DNA of 64,000 nucleotides from Poseidonibacter antarcticus (GTDB lineage Bacteria > Campylobacterota > Campylobacteria > Campylobacterales > Arcobacteraceae): NCBI RefSeq assembly GCF_003667345.1, contig NZ_RCWF01000003.1, positions 1-64,000 on the forward strand, read 5' to 3'. The position numbers and the translations under genes were made by a program. Every line of letters begins with the position of its first letter. Positions within the stretch are counted from its first letter, which is position 1. Below the pieces are notes generated by a model. That model worked only from the letters and a program-made list of their open reading frames with translations. It made no database searches and was not told where the DNA came from. Below, in pieces: positions 50,969-60,315 of the stretch.

Positions 50969-52564
50969 ATGAAAATATTTAAAATAATATTACTTAATTT
51001 ATTAATACTTAGTATTGCTTTTGGAGAAACTCTTCAAGAAGATGCTAATAAATTACTAACAAAAAGTTTTAAAACAAAAGAAAAAGTTATAGTTGATTTA
51101 ACTTCAAAATATAGCCAAGATGAAAAATTGGAGTTTTTATTTCAAAAGTTATTAGTTGGTGACTTACTTTATACTAAAAAAAATAAAGTTATAGTTTATT
51201 TAAAAGATAAAAAAGAAAACAATTATTTAACAACTGACATTTTTTCAGGTGAAGATTTAGAACCTAGTTCAAAATATGACTTCTCAAAAATTAAAATCAA
51301 TAATAAATTAAGAAGTATTATCAAAAGTTCTCTTGCAAAAATAAACTTATTTTCAAAAAATGAAGATACTAGACTTAAATCAGCAAAGAATTTATTAACA
51401 AATCTTGATATTAAAAATGAAGAATTAATCAATCAAGTTTTAGAAAAAGAAACAAGTTCAAAAGTAAAAGAAGTACTTGATGAAGCTAGTACAGTTTTAA
51501 TTGCAAAATATAAAGATGGTGAAGATAAAAAAGAAGCTATTAAAAAACTAGGCTCTTTTTTATCTCCAAAATCTCTTGAAGTTTTAAAAGAAATTTCAAG
51601 TAATAGTGAAGATATAGAATTAGTAAAACTTGCAAATACATCAATTGCATCAATAGAAAGTAGTAAATCATTTTACTCATTTTTAGAAACTGCATTTTTT
51701 GGTTTAAGTATGGGTTCTGTTTTACTTCTTGCAGCTATTGGTTTAGCAGTTACATTTGGTGTTATGAAAGTTATTAATATGGCTCATGGTGAGCTTATTA
51801 TGATTGGTGCTTATACTACTTATGCACTTCAACAAATTATGCCAAATCTAATTGAGTATTCAATTATCATAGCAATTCCTGCTGCATTTATAGTAAGTGG
51901 TCTTGTAGGTATTTTAATTGAAAGACTTGTAATTAGACATTTATATGGAAGACCTCTTGAAACATTATTGGCTACATTTGGTATTTCATTAGTATTACAA
52001 CAAATTGTAAGAACTGTTTTTTCTCCTTTAAATCAAGAAGTTAAAACACCACAATGGATGAGTGGAGCATGGGAAATAAATAGTGCATTATCTCTTACAT
52101 ATAATAGATTATATATTGTGATTTTCTCAATAATAGTATTTTTATTTGTTTTATATATTTTAAATAAAACATCTTTAGGATTAAAAGTTAGAGCTGTTTC
52201 ACAAAATAGAGAAATAGCTCGAGCAATGGGAATAAAAGCTTCATGGATTGATGCAATTACATTTGGACTTGGTTCTGGTATTGCAGGTGTTGCTGGTGTT
52301 GCTTTATCTCAACTTACAAATGTTGGACCAAATTTAGGACAAGCTTATATTGTTGATTCATTTATGGTTGTTGTTTTTGGTGGAGTTGGTAATTTATGGG
52401 GTACATTAATCGCAGCATTTACACTAGGAGAGTTTAATAAATTCTTAGAACCATACGCAGGGGCTGTTTTAGCAAAAGTAATTATCTTGGTATTTATCAT
52501 TTTATTTATACAAAAAAGACCTAGAGGATTATTTCCTCAAAAAGGTCGAGATGCACAGGATTAG
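50969..52564 (+). CDS. urtB: Urea ABC transporter permease UrtB
   Basis: A 531-residue permease. As in other UrtB proteins a signal-like segment (1-19) and a non-membrane periplasmic domain of about 210 residues precede the LivH-like membrane core (about 235-525). The core has GLAVTFGVMKVINMAHGE and IAGVAGVALSQL. The N-terminal domain is helical and lysine-rich, HEAT-like in appearance. It is followed by urtC after 3 bp. Confidence 0.93.
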   Translation: MKIFKIILLNLLILSIAFGETLQEDANKLLTKSFKTKEKVIVDLTSKYSQDEKLEFLFQKLLVGDLLYTKKNKVIVYLKDKKENNYLTTDIFSGEDLEPSSKYDFSKIKINNKLRSIIKSSLAKINLFSKNEDTRLKSAKNLLTNLDIKNEELINQVLEKETSSKVKEVLDEASTVLIAKYKDGEDKKEAIKKLGSFLSPKSLEVLKEISSNSEDIELVKLANTSIASIESSKSFYSFLETAFFGLSMGSVLLLAAIGLAVTFGVMKVINMAHGELIMIGAYTTYALQQIMPNLIEYSIIIAIPAAFIVSGLVGILIERLVIRHLYGRPLETLLATFGISLVLQQIVRTVFSPLNQEVKTPQWMSGAWEINSALSLTYNRLYIVIFSIIVFLFVLYILNKTSLGLKVRAVSQNREIARAMGIKASWIDAITFGLGSGIAGVAGVALSQLTNVGPNLGQAYIVDSFMVVVFGGVGNLWGTLIAAFTLGEFNKFLEPYAGAVLAKVIILVFIILFIQKRPRGLFPQKGRDAQD

Positions 52565-52567
52565 ATT

Positions 52568-53686
52568 ATGAGAAAATCAATAATATTAAAAATTTTAGAA
52601 AATGATAGAGGTGGAAAGATTGTATTAGGAACACTTTTTATTGTAGTTGCTTTGGTAGCTATTTTAAATCTAGCAGTTCCTGCTGATTCTATTTTTCATG
52701 TATCTACTTTTACAGTTACATTACTTGGTAAATATTTAGCATTTGCACTTTTAGCACTTGCGCTTGATTTAGTTTGGGGATATTTAGGAGTACTTAGTCT
52801 TGGTCATGGAGCATTTTTTGCTCTTGGTGGTTATGCTATGGGCATGTATTTAATGCGTCAAATTGGAGACCGTGGTGTTTATGGAAACCCCGATTTACCA
52901 GACTTTATGGTATTTATGAATTTAAAAGAAATACCTTGGTTTTGGTATGGTTTTGATAATCCATTATTTATGTTCTTAATGGTTATGTTAGTTCCAGGAA
53001 TTTTAGCTTTTATATTTGGATGGTTAGCATTTAAATCAAGAGTTACAGGTGTTTATCTTTCGATTATTACTCAAGCTTTAACGTATGCTTTAATGTTAGC
53101 ATTCTTCAGAAACGATATGGGGTTTGGTGGAAATAACGGTCTTACAGATTTTAAAGATATTTTAGGTTTTGATTTATCATTAGATTCTACAAGAATTGCA
53201 TTATTAATCATTTCTTATTTTGCTCTTTTAGGTGGATATTTAATAGCAAGATTTATAATGAATTCACGACTAGGTAGAGTTGTTATGTCTATTAGAGATC
53301 AAGAAAGTCGTGTACGATTTATTGGTTATAAAGTTGAGCAATATAAACTATTTATTTTTATTGTTTCAGCTGTACTTGCTGCAATTGCAGGGGCTTTATA
53401 TGTACCACAAGTAGGAATTATTAATCCTGGTGTATTTTCACCATTATTTTCAATTGAGCTTGTAATTTGGGTAGCAGTTGGTGGACGAGGAACTTTATAT
53501 GGAGCAATTATTGGAGCTATTATAGTTAACTTTGCTAGTTCGTACTTTACATCTGCTCTTCCTGAAGTTTGGTTATATGCACTTGGTGGATTGTTTGTTC
53601 TTGTTACTTTATTTTTACCACAAGGTGTGGTTGGACTTGTTATTAAGATAAAAGACAAACTAAACAGTAGAAAAGAGGTGGCGTAA
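52568..53686 (+). CDS. urtC: Urea ABC transporter permease UrtC
   Basis: A 372-residue LivM-like permease with about nine or ten helices. Signatures are LDLVWGYLGVLSLGHGAFFALGGY (split, about 74-97) and, near the end, WVAVGGRGTLYGAIIGA. The loop with QIGDRGVYGNPDLPDFMVF is typical of UrtC and longer than in LivM. It pairs with UrtB in the membrane. It overlaps urtD by one base (TAATG). Confidence 0.94.
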   Translation: MRKSIILKILENDRGGKIVLGTLFIVVALVAILNLAVPADSIFHVSTFTVTLLGKYLAFALLALALDLVWGYLGVLSLGHGAFFALGGYAMGMYLMRQIGDRGVYGNPDLPDFMVFMNLKEIPWFWYGFDNPLFMFLMVMLVPGILAFIFGWLAFKSRVTGVYLSIITQALTYALMLAFFRNDMGFGGNNGLTDFKDILGFDLSLDSTRIALLIISYFALLGGYLIARFIMNSRLGRVVMSIRDQESRVRFIGYKVEQYKLFIFIVSAVLAAIAGALYVPQVGIINPGVFSPLFSIELVIWVAVGGRGTLYGAIIGAIIVNFASSYFTSALPEVWLYALGGLFVLVTLFLPQGVVGLVIKIKDKLNSRKEVA

Positions 53687-54474
53687 TGATTTTATTAAAT
53701 CCTGAAAATTCACAAAATATTGGTGAGTTAAAAAAAGGTAAAAGAATACTTCTTGTAGATGGTGTAACTGTTAGTTTTGATGGTTTTAAAGCTTTGAACA
53801 ATTTAAGTTTCTCTATTAACTATGGAGAACTTAGATGTATTATTGGTGCAAATGGTGCTGGTAAATCAACAATGATGGATGTAGTAACAGGAAAAACAAG
53901 ACCCGATGAAGGAACAGTTACTTTTGGTGATGCTGTAAATTTACTAGAAATGGATGAACCTTCAATAGCAGAAATTGGAATAGGAAGAAAATTTCAAAAG
54001 CCAACAGTATTTCAAAATAATACAGTTTTTGAAAACTTAGAACTTGCAATGCAAGATGATAAGAGATTTTTCAAAACACTTTTTTCAAAAATAAGCGGTG
54101 AGCAAAAAGATAAAATTGAAGAAACAATGGGACTTATTGGTTTAAAAGATTTATTTAACCAAGAAGCAGGAATTTTATCACATGGTCAAAAACAGTGGTT
54201 AGAAATTGGAATGCTAATTATGCAAAATCCAAAACTATTACTAGTTGATGAGCCAGTTGCTGGAATGACACCTCAAGAAGTTGATAAAACAGGTGAGATT
54301 TTGCGAGATTTAGCAAAAGAACAAGCTGTTGTAGTAGTTGAGCATGATATGGAATTTATTAGAAGTATCGCTTCTAAAGTAACTGTTCTTCACGAAGGTT
54401 CAGTTTTAGCAGAAGGGAATATGGAAAGTATTCAGAATAATGAGAAAGTACGAAAAGTATATTTAGGTGAATAA
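53686..54474 (+). CDS. urtD: Urea ABC transporter ATPase UrtD
   Basis: A 262-residue LivG-like ATPase. Walker A is GANGAGKST (about 59-67), the signature LSHGQKQWLEIGM, where the urea-type ILSHGQKQWLE replaces LSGGQ, and Walker B LLVDEPVAGMTP. That signature is characteristic of UrtD. It starts inside the urtC stop and is followed by urtE after 2 bp. Confidence 0.94.
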   Translation: MILLNPENSQNIGELKKGKRILLVDGVTVSFDGFKALNNLSFSINYGELRCIIGANGAGKSTMMDVVTGKTRPDEGTVTFGDAVNLLEMDEPSIAEIGIGRKFQKPTVFQNNTVFENLELAMQDDKRFFKTLFSKISGEQKDKIEETMGLIGLKDLFNQEAGILSHGQKQWLEIGMLIMQNPKLLLVDEPVAGMTPQEVDKTGEILRDLAKEQAVVVVEHDMEFIRSIASKVTVLHEGSVLAEGNMESIQNNEKVRKVYLGE

Positions 54475-54476
54475 TT

Positions 54477-55172
54477 ATGATACAAATAGATAAATTAAAT
54501 CAGTTTTATGCTCAAAGTCATACTTTGTGGGATTTAACTTTAGAGCTAAAAAAAGGTAGATGTACTTGTCTTATGGGAAGAAATGGTGTTGGTAAAACAA
54601 CACTTTCCAAAGTTATTATGGGTTTACTTCCTATTTCAAGTGGAAAGCTAATTTATGAGGGTAACGATATTTCAAAACTAAATGCTCACGATAGAGCAGG
54701 AATTGCAATAGGTTATGTTCCTCAAGGTAGAGAAATATTCTCTCAATTAACAGTAGAAGAAAATCTTCAAATTGGTGTATTATCAAATAGAAATAAAATC
54801 AAAAGTGTTCCAGATAAAATATATGATTTATTTCCAGTTTTAAAAGATATGGCACATAGAAAAGGTGGAGATTTAAGTGGAGGTCAACAACAGCAATTAG
54901 CTATTGGAAGAGCCTTATGTATTGATCCAAAGTTCTTGATTTTGGATGAACCAAGTGAAGGAATTCAACCAAATATTGTGGCTCAAATTGGTGATGTTAT
55001 TGATTATCTTACAAAAGAAGAGCAAATGACAGTTATGTTAGTTGAGCAAAAACTACCATTTGCAAGAAAACATGGTGATGATTTCTATGTAGTTGATAGA
55101 GGCGCTGTTGTTGCAAATGGCGAAATATCACAATTAAGTGATGAAATAGTTAAACAACATTTATCTGTATAA
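54477..55172 (+). CDS. urtE: Urea ABC transporter ATPase UrtE
   Basis: A 231-residue LivF-like ATPase. It starts MIQIDKLNQFYAQSHTLWD, as UrtE proteins do. Walker A is GRNGVGKTT (about 35-43), the signature DLSGGQQQQLAIGRAL and Walker B LILDEPSEGIQPN. It completes the UrtABCDE system. The ureD gene follows after 76 bp on the same strand. Confidence 0.94.
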   Translation: MIQIDKLNQFYAQSHTLWDLTLELKKGRCTCLMGRNGVGKTTLSKVIMGLLPISSGKLIYEGNDISKLNAHDRAGIAIGYVPQGREIFSQLTVEENLQIGVLSNRNKIKSVPDKIYDLFPVLKDMAHRKGGDLSGGQQQQLAIGRALCIDPKFLILDEPSEGIQPNIVAQIGDVIDYLTKEEQMTVMLVEQKLPFARKHGDDFYVVDRGAVVANGEISQLSDEIVKQHLSV

Positions 55173-55248
55173 ATGGTTATAAAATATACAGTTGTAGAAA
55201 TATTAAACTTATTGTTTTTGCTAAAATATTTTTACAAGGGTTAATAAT

Positions 55249-56004
55249 ATGAGTTTAAAGTTTAGTTTTAAAAATGATAAGTTTTCACTGGATAGATTAA
55301 ATCTTCCTTCACGATATTATTTGTTTAATGATGATGAAAATTATATCAAACTTCTTAATATTGGAGAGGGAATCTTTCCAAAAGATAGAATTAAAACTAA
55401 CTTTAAATTAGATAACTCAAATCTAATAATTACAACAGAATCAGCTACTAAAATATATCCGTCAAATTCCAAATATTTTAGTATAAATAGTATAGATATA
55501 GAGCTTAAAAATTCATCTAACTTAGAGTTTTTAAATGATGAGTTAATTTTGTATAAAGATGCAAAATTTATTCAAACATTTAGGCTAAATTTTGATGAAA
55601 GTTCTACTTTCTTTTATACAGATATTTTAAGTAATGGAAGAACTTTTGAAGATTTTGATTTTTCAATAATGAAAATAAAAAACTCTTTTTTAGAAAATAA
55701 AAAATGTGAATATTTAGAAAAGTTTGATGTTCAAGGATCTGAGCTAAAAGATTATATAAAAAGAAAAAGTAGCTCAAGTAATTTGTTTGCAAAAGTATAT
55801 ATAAAGACTTTAGATAATGAAAACTTTTTAGATGTATTATCAAAAGAAGAGTTTACAACTTTCACATATAGTAAATCTAAAAAGTTAATAATAGGTGTTT
55901 TAAGTGGCGATAATATGGCTATTTTAAAAAATAAAGTCTCAGATGTTTGGAATATCTATAGAAATACTTTAAATAAAAATAAATTTAATATGGGGAAACA
56001 ATAA
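55249..56004 (+). CDS. ureD: Urease accessory protein UreD, divergent
   Basis: A 251-residue protein recognisable as UreD (UreH), which with UreF and UreG delivers nickel to urease. The strand pattern includes ITTESATKIYPS (about 62-73; usually TTQAATKVYR), a DELILYKDAKF segment in place of the usual PxPxILF stretch, and FFYTDILSNGR before the GRxxxGE region. It is a little shorter and more divergent than typical UreD (about 270). It lies between urtE and a nickel permease. The catalytic subunits and UreE/F/G are not in this window, which is unusual. RBS AAGGG precedes the ATG. Confidence 0.75.
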   Translation: MSLKFSFKNDKFSLDRLNLPSRYYLFNDDENYIKLLNIGEGIFPKDRIKTNFKLDNSNLIITTESATKIYPSNSKYFSINSIDIELKNSSNLEFLNDELILYKDAKFIQTFRLNFDESSTFFYTDILSNGRTFEDFDFSIMKIKNSFLENKKCEYLEKFDVQGSELKDYIKRKSSSSNLFAKVYIKTLDNENFLDVLSKEEFTTFTYSKSKKLIIGVLSGDNMAILKNKVSDVWNIYRNTLNKNKFNMGKQ

Positions 56005-56005
56005 A

Positions 56006-56644
56006 ATGGAATTAGGATTAATACTTATTTTTTGGTATGGAATTCTTCATGCCTTTGGACCAGATCATATTGTGGCAATTGTAAATTTTTCACTTGGTAA
56101 AAGTAAAAGTAAAACTCTTTTAATCACAATCTCTTTTGCAATAGGTCATGGGTTAATGTTATTTATTTTTGCAAAAATTCTTCAATCATATACTTCTATT
56201 GAAGAGTATTTAGCTTATGGAGATTATATCAGTACTTTTGTAATTATTGCAATGGGAATTTATATGATTTATTTAGTAACAGCAAAAAGAATCATTTTAG
56301 AAAAGCATGTACATAAAGGACATGAACATATTCACTTAAGTTTTCAAAAAAATCATACGCATAAAAGTAATGAAACCAAAAATGCTTTTATGATGGGTTC
56401 ACTTATGGGAATAGGTGGAGTTAGAGGAATGCTTATTACTCTTAGTGTTATAAGTTCAGCTAGTGTAAACCTTTATATGGTGATAGCTTTTATTTTAGGT
56501 GTTAGTCTAGTATTTGTAGGATTTGGTCTTATAATTAATTTTATTAATGAAAATATTTTAAATAGTAAAAGAAATATAAAAAGAGTATTTATTTTAACTG
56601 GAATTATATCAATTTTAGTTGGTTTAAACATAGTTTTTATTTAG
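56006..56644 (+). CDS. Nickel permease, UreH/NicO-like
   Basis: A 212-residue membrane protein with six helices. H15-AFGPD-H21 in TM1 matches the nickel/cobalt transporter HX4DH signature and FAIGHGL (45-51) is the second family motif. The cytoplasmic loop between helices 3 and 4 is histidine-rich (H101, 103, 106, 108, 110, 117 and 119), as expected for nickel handling. It starts 1 bp after ureD, so the two are coupled. It is likely to supply nickel for urease; cobalt cannot be excluded. Confidence 0.85.
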   Translation: MELGLILIFWYGILHAFGPDHIVAIVNFSLGKSKSKTLLITISFAIGHGLMLFIFAKILQSYTSIEEYLAYGDYISTFVIIAMGIYMIYLVTAKRIILEKHVHKGHEHIHLSFQKNHTHKSNETKNAFMMGSLMGIGGVRGMLITLSVISSASVNLYMVIAFILGVSLVFVGFGLIINFINENILNSKRNIKRVFILTGIISILVGLNIVFI

Positions 56645-56710
56645 TATAAATAATTCTATGGTATAAATTAGATAGTAAGTATTATAAAAAATATTAAAAG
56701 GAGTTATTTA

Positions 56711-57373
56711 GTGTTTGACCCAGATAATAATTTAAGTTTAGAAGACAATATTGTTAATTATATATTTGATTCTATTTTTACAAAAAAGCTTCATCCAGGT
56801 ATTAAACTTTCAGAAAGTGTATTAGCAAAAGAATTTGATGTAAGTAGAGAAGTTGCAAGAAAGGCTTTTAGTCAATTACAAAGTATGGGTATTCTAACTT
56901 ATAAAAAGAATCAAGGTTTCCATATCGTTTGGTTATCAGAAGAGGACACAAGAAATATTTATGCAACACGTAAAATCTTAGAAATAGGAATAATACAAAA
57001 TTTAACACAAAAGCATGCAAAAGGTGAGTTAGATTTATCTTTATTAAATGAAAATATTGAAACAGAAAAATATTTAAAGATATCTCTTAAAAATGGTGAG
57101 TATGTAAAAACTTCTTGCGATTTTCATCTAAATTTAGCACTACTAAGTGATAATGAGTTTTTAATAAATGCACTTAAACCACTAATTCCATTAAGTATAT
57201 TAGCTGGACTTATTTTCGATGATAATGAAACTTCATTTTGTTCTTATGAAGAACATAATAATTTGATAAAAGCTATTGAAAATCATGATGTAGAAAATTC
57301 AAAAAGTATTATGAATTTACATTTAAATCATTGTATTGAAGCATTAAATTTTGGAATTAATACTAAAAAATAG
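56711..57373 (+). CDS. GntR-family (FCD) transcriptional regulator of purine genes
   Basis: A 220-residue repressor with an N-terminal winged helix (about 10-75; LHPGIKLSESVLAKEFDVSREVARKAF split at 33-59) and an all-helical FCD ligand domain (about 85-215; CDFHLNLALLSDNEFL). FCD domains bind small acids, often with a metal held by histidines. The start is GTG at 56711 with AAGGAG upstream. It is convergent with guanine deaminase and close to the purine operon. The ATTGTnnACAAT palindromes in the guaD/permease gap fit FCD-GntR operators, so regulation of purine catabolism is a good inference. The ligand may be a purine breakdown product. Confidence 0.85.
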   Translation: MFDPDNNLSLEDNIVNYIFDSIFTKKLHPGIKLSESVLAKEFDVSREVARKAFSQLQSMGILTYKKNQGFHIVWLSEEDTRNIYATRKILEIGIIQNLTQKHAKGELDLSLLNENIETEKYLKISLKNGEYVKTSCDFHLNLALLSDNEFLINALKPLIPLSILAGLIFDDNETSFCSYEEHNNLIKAIENHDVENSKSIMNLHLNHCIEALNFGINTKK

Positions 57374-57397
57374 AAAAAAGTTTTAATAAACTTTTTT
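57374..57397. terminator. Bidirectional terminator between the gntR-type gene and guaD
   Basis: AAAAAAGTTT (57374-57383), loop TAAT and AAACTTTTTT (57388-57397), with A and T runs making it usable on both strands. It overlaps the guaD stop. Confidence 0.8.
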
Positions 57398-58729
57398 TCC
57401 ATTTACAAAAGTTGATATGATATTTCTATCATCTCCCATAATCATTAATGCAAAGAGTTTTTCTTCTAGTTTTTCTAAATCACTTTTTTTTGATTCTTCT
57501 ATTTTATTAATTCTTAAATTTTGTAGTGCATCAGGTTTAAAATCAATGACAATAAAATCAGCTTCATAACCTTTTTCTATTTTTCCAATTTTATCATCAA
57601 GATATAAACTTTGTGCTGCACCTAATGTTGCTTGATAAAATGCTTCAAATGATCCAAATGCTTCTCTTTTTGTATTATTATTTTGTTCTAATGAAATGAC
57701 TTTATATGCTTCAGCCAATGTTTTAATCATACTAAAACTAGTTCCAGCTCCAACATCAGTTCCTAATCCAATTTTTATATCACGATTTTCTTTTTTCATC
57801 TCTCTTATTTTAAAAAGTCCACTTCCTAAAAATAAATTAGAAGTAGGACAAAAACTAATAGCAGCACCTTTGTCATGCAAAGTTTGATATTCTTCATCTT
57901 CTAAATGAATTGCATGTGCAAAGATACTTCTTTTATCAACTAAACCAAAACTATCGTATACATCTAGATAATTCTTTGATTGAGGGAATAATGATTTAAC
58001 CCAAGCTATTTCTTTTTTATTTTCACTTAAATGTGTATGTACATATGTTGTTGGATATTTCTTTTTTAATTCCCCTGCAAGTTTTAACTGTTCATTAGAA
58101 GAAGTTGGTGCAAACCTTGGCGTTATTGCATATAAAAGTCTATTGTTTTCATGCCATTTTTTGATTAATTCTTCACTTTTTTCATAACTATCTTTAGGAG
58201 TATCAAGAAGTTCTTTTGGAGCATTTCTATCCATCATTACTTTTCCTGCAATTAATCTCATATCGATACTATTTGCAACTTCAAAGATTGCATCAATAGA
58301 TTCTTCATGCACTGTTCCTAATACTAATGCAGTAGTTGTACCATTTTTTAGAAGCTCATGTATAAAGAAGTCTGAGATTTTACTTGCGTATTCTTTATCT
58401 TTAAATTTTAACTCAGCAGGAAAAGTATATTTTTCTAACCATGGCAATAATTCTTCACCAAAAGAACCTATGATTTCAGTTTGTGCATAATGAATATGTG
58501 TATCTATAAATCCAGACATAATTAATTTATCTTTATATATCTTGTTTATATCACTATCATTTATCATATATTTTTTTTTAATATTTTCATAATTACCAAC
58601 ATCTTTAATAAATCCATTTTCTATTATAAGTAAACCATTTTTATAATAGTTTATTGAATTAGAAGATAATTTGCTTTTTGTAGGATCTTTACTAAAAGAT
58701 AGTATTTCTGCCATATATATATCAATCAT
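57383..58729 (-). CDS. guaD: Guanine deaminase
   Basis: Zinc amidohydrolase converting guanine to xanthine and ammonia; cytoplasmic. The 448 residues match the family length. Metal ligands are H78 and H80 (GFIDTHIHYAQTEIIGSFG, diagnostic for guanine deaminase), a histidine in THLSENKKE (about 233), one in FAHAIHLE (about 270) and the aspartate in GLGTDVGAG (about 325). The start ATG is at 58729. It is transcribed away from the purine permease operon, sharing a 287-bp control region. Confidence 0.93.
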   Translation of the reverse strand: MIDIYMAEILSFSKDPTKSKLSSNSINYYKNGLLIIENGFIKDVGNYENIKKKYMINDSDINKIYKDKLIMSGFIDTHIHYAQTEIIGSFGEELLPWLEKYTFPAELKFKDKEYASKISDFFIHELLKNGTTTALVLGTVHEESIDAIFEVANSIDMRLIAGKVMMDRNAPKELLDTPKDSYEKSEELIKKWHENNRLLYAITPRFAPTSSNEQLKLAGELKKKYPTTYVHTHLSENKKEIAWVKSLFPQSKNYLDVYDSFGLVDKRSIFAHAIHLEDEEYQTLHDKGAAISFCPTSNLFLGSGLFKIREMKKENRDIKIGLGTDVGAGTSFSMIKTLAEAYKVISLEQNNNTKREAFGSFEAFYQATLGAAQSLYLDDKIGKIEKGYEADFIVIDFKPDALQNLRINKIEESKKSDLEKLEEKLFALMIMGDDRNIISTFVNGKKVY

Positions 58730-58767
58730 GATGTTATATCCTTTATTGTTAAGTGTAAATATCTGTG

Positions 58768-58779
58768 ATTGTATACAAT
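58768..58779. promoter_or_regulatory. ATTGTATACAAT palindrome upstream of guaD
   Basis: A perfect 12-bp palindrome, 38 bp upstream of the guaD start. It shares the ATTGTnnACAAT pattern with the site upstream of the permease operon. A TAATATACAA half-site-like element is at 58813-58822. Probable operator for the neighbouring FCD-GntR protein. Confidence 0.7.
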
Positions 58780-58958
58780 AAGAGTATTAAATAGTACTAT
58801 TTAATGTACATATAATATACAAAAATAAAAGAATATCTATTTATTAAGATAAATATAAAACTTGTAGGTACTCAACTAACTACATTAAAGAGTTGTCTTA
58901 TTTATTTATAAAAAATAAAAGTACAGATAATTTGTCTAATAAATATACATAGATGCTT

Positions 58959-58976
58959 TATAATATTGTAGACAAT
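58959..58976 (+). promoter_or_regulatory. -10 box and ATTGTAGACAAT palindrome upstream of the purine operon
   Basis: TATAAT (58959-58964) directly abuts the palindrome ATTGTAGACAAT (58965-58976), 40 bp before the permease start. A protein bound there would cover the transcription start, so repression is expected. No good -35 was found at 17 bp; TTGTCT at 58932 gives a 21-bp spacer. Confidence 0.65.
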
Positions 58977-59016
58977 CTGATATTATATTCACAGATTAAA
59001 GACAAAGGACAAAATT

Positions 59017-60303
59017 ATGTTTAAATTAAAAGAGCATGGTACAAATGTTTCAACTGAATTATCAGCAGGTTTTACAATTTTTTTAACAATGATGTATATA
59101 GTTCCAGTAAATGGATTTATACTCGCGGATGCTGGACTTCCAATGGATGCAGTTGTAACTGCAACTGCACTTATTACAATTTTGGCAACATTATTTAGTG
59201 GATTATGGGGAAATACTCCAATTGCAATGTCAGTTGGAATGGGATTAAATGCATATTTCTCATATGGATTAGTATTGGGTATGAAAATCCCATGGGAAAC
59301 TGCCTTAGGAATTGTTTTCTTATCGGGTATTTTATTCGTAATTTTGTCTTTAACAAATTTTAGAATTTGGATTATGACTTCTATCCCGATGTCTTTAAGA
59401 CGAGCAATCTCAGCAGGAATTGGTTGTTTTATTGCTTTTATTGGTTTAAAACAAATGGGAATGATTGTCGAAAATAAAGCAACATTAGTTAGTCTTGGAG
59501 ATTTCTCAGATGGGAATGTATTACTAGGAGTTCTAGGATTAGTTTTAGCTTTTGCTTTTTACTCTTATAGAATTAAAGGTTCTTTTATTCTTTCTATTGC
59601 AATTACTTCAATTGTAGCTTGGAGTTTTGGTATTGGATCTTTTCCAAGTGAAATTTTAAGTGCACCAGCTTCAATTGAACCAATCTTTTTTAAGCTTGAT
59701 ATTATGAGTGCTTTAACATTCTCATTACTTCCTGTAATTATTACTTTTTTAATTACTGATATGTTTGATACGCTTGGAACTTTAACAGGTGTAGGAACAA
59801 GAGCTAACCTTTTCCAAGAGAATAATAAAGATGACAAATCTCTACAAAGAACATTAGAAGCAGATGCAATTGCAACTACAGCAGGAGCATTTATGGGTGT
59901 TTCTACAACAACATCATTTATCGAAAGTGCTTCAGGAGTTGAGGAAGGTGGACGAACTGGGTTAACAGCAGTTTTTACTGCAATGTTTTTTGTAACTACT
60001 TTATTTATGTTACCACTATTTAAATCAATTCCTGGCAATGCAATTTATCCAGTACTTGTAGTTGTTGGTGTCCTAATGTTTACAGAACTTGGAAAAATTA
60101 AATTTGAAGATTCCGATTTAGCAACTAGTGCAGGAGCATTTTTTATTGTTCTTTTAATGCCTTTAACTTTCTCAATTACAAATGGAATTGCAGCAGGTTT
60201 TATAGTGTATACATTAATCAAACTAGTAAAAAAACAAACTGAAGATTTAAATTTAGGAATTTTAGTTATTACATTTATAAGTGCATTAGCATTTATATTA
60301 TAA
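59017..60303 (+). CDS. NCS2-family purine permease (AzgA-like)
   Basis: A 428-residue permease with about 12-14 helices of the AzgA/GhxP branch of NCS2, which imports hypoxanthine, guanine, adenine or xanthine with protons. Key segments are NTPIAMSVGMGLNAYFSYG (about 67-85), FLITDMFDTLGTLTGVG (about 245-261), and STTTSFIESASGVEEGGRTGL (about 299-319). It is the first gene of the purine degradation operon; puuE follows after 12 bp. Confidence 0.93.
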   Translation: MFKLKEHGTNVSTELSAGFTIFLTMMYIVPVNGFILADAGLPMDAVVTATALITILATLFSGLWGNTPIAMSVGMGLNAYFSYGLVLGMKIPWETALGIVFLSGILFVILSLTNFRIWIMTSIPMSLRRAISAGIGCFIAFIGLKQMGMIVENKATLVSLGDFSDGNVLLGVLGLVLAFAFYSYRIKGSFILSIAITSIVAWSFGIGSFPSEILSAPASIEPIFFKLDIMSALTFSLLPVIITFLITDMFDTLGTLTGVGTRANLFQENNKDDKSLQRTLEADAIATTAGAFMGVSTTTSFIESASGVEEGGRTGLTAVFTAMFFVTTLFMLPLFKSIPGNAIYPVLVVVGVLMFTELGKIKFEDSDLATSAGAFFIVLLMPLTFSITNGIAAGFIVYTLIKLVKKQTEDLNLGILVITFISALAFIL

Positions 60304-60315
60304 GGAGTATAAAAG

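Noticed and set aside
49644-55172. Branched-chain amino acid (liv) transporter instead of urea transporter
   Set aside because: The binding protein, the N-terminal domain of the first permease, the SHGQKQW signature of the LivG-like ATPase and the nearby ureD and nickel permease all fit urt rather than liv.
58730-59016. Purine riboswitch upstream of the NCS2 permease
   Set aside because: The gap lacks the conserved three-way-junction sequence blocks of purine riboswitches; a short CAACT/AGTTG hairpin and GntR-type palindromes are the only structure seen.
59565-60038. Reverse-strand 157-residue ORF opposite the purine permease
   Set aside because: A shadow of a strongly supported NCS2 permease; no start signal and low-complexity composition.
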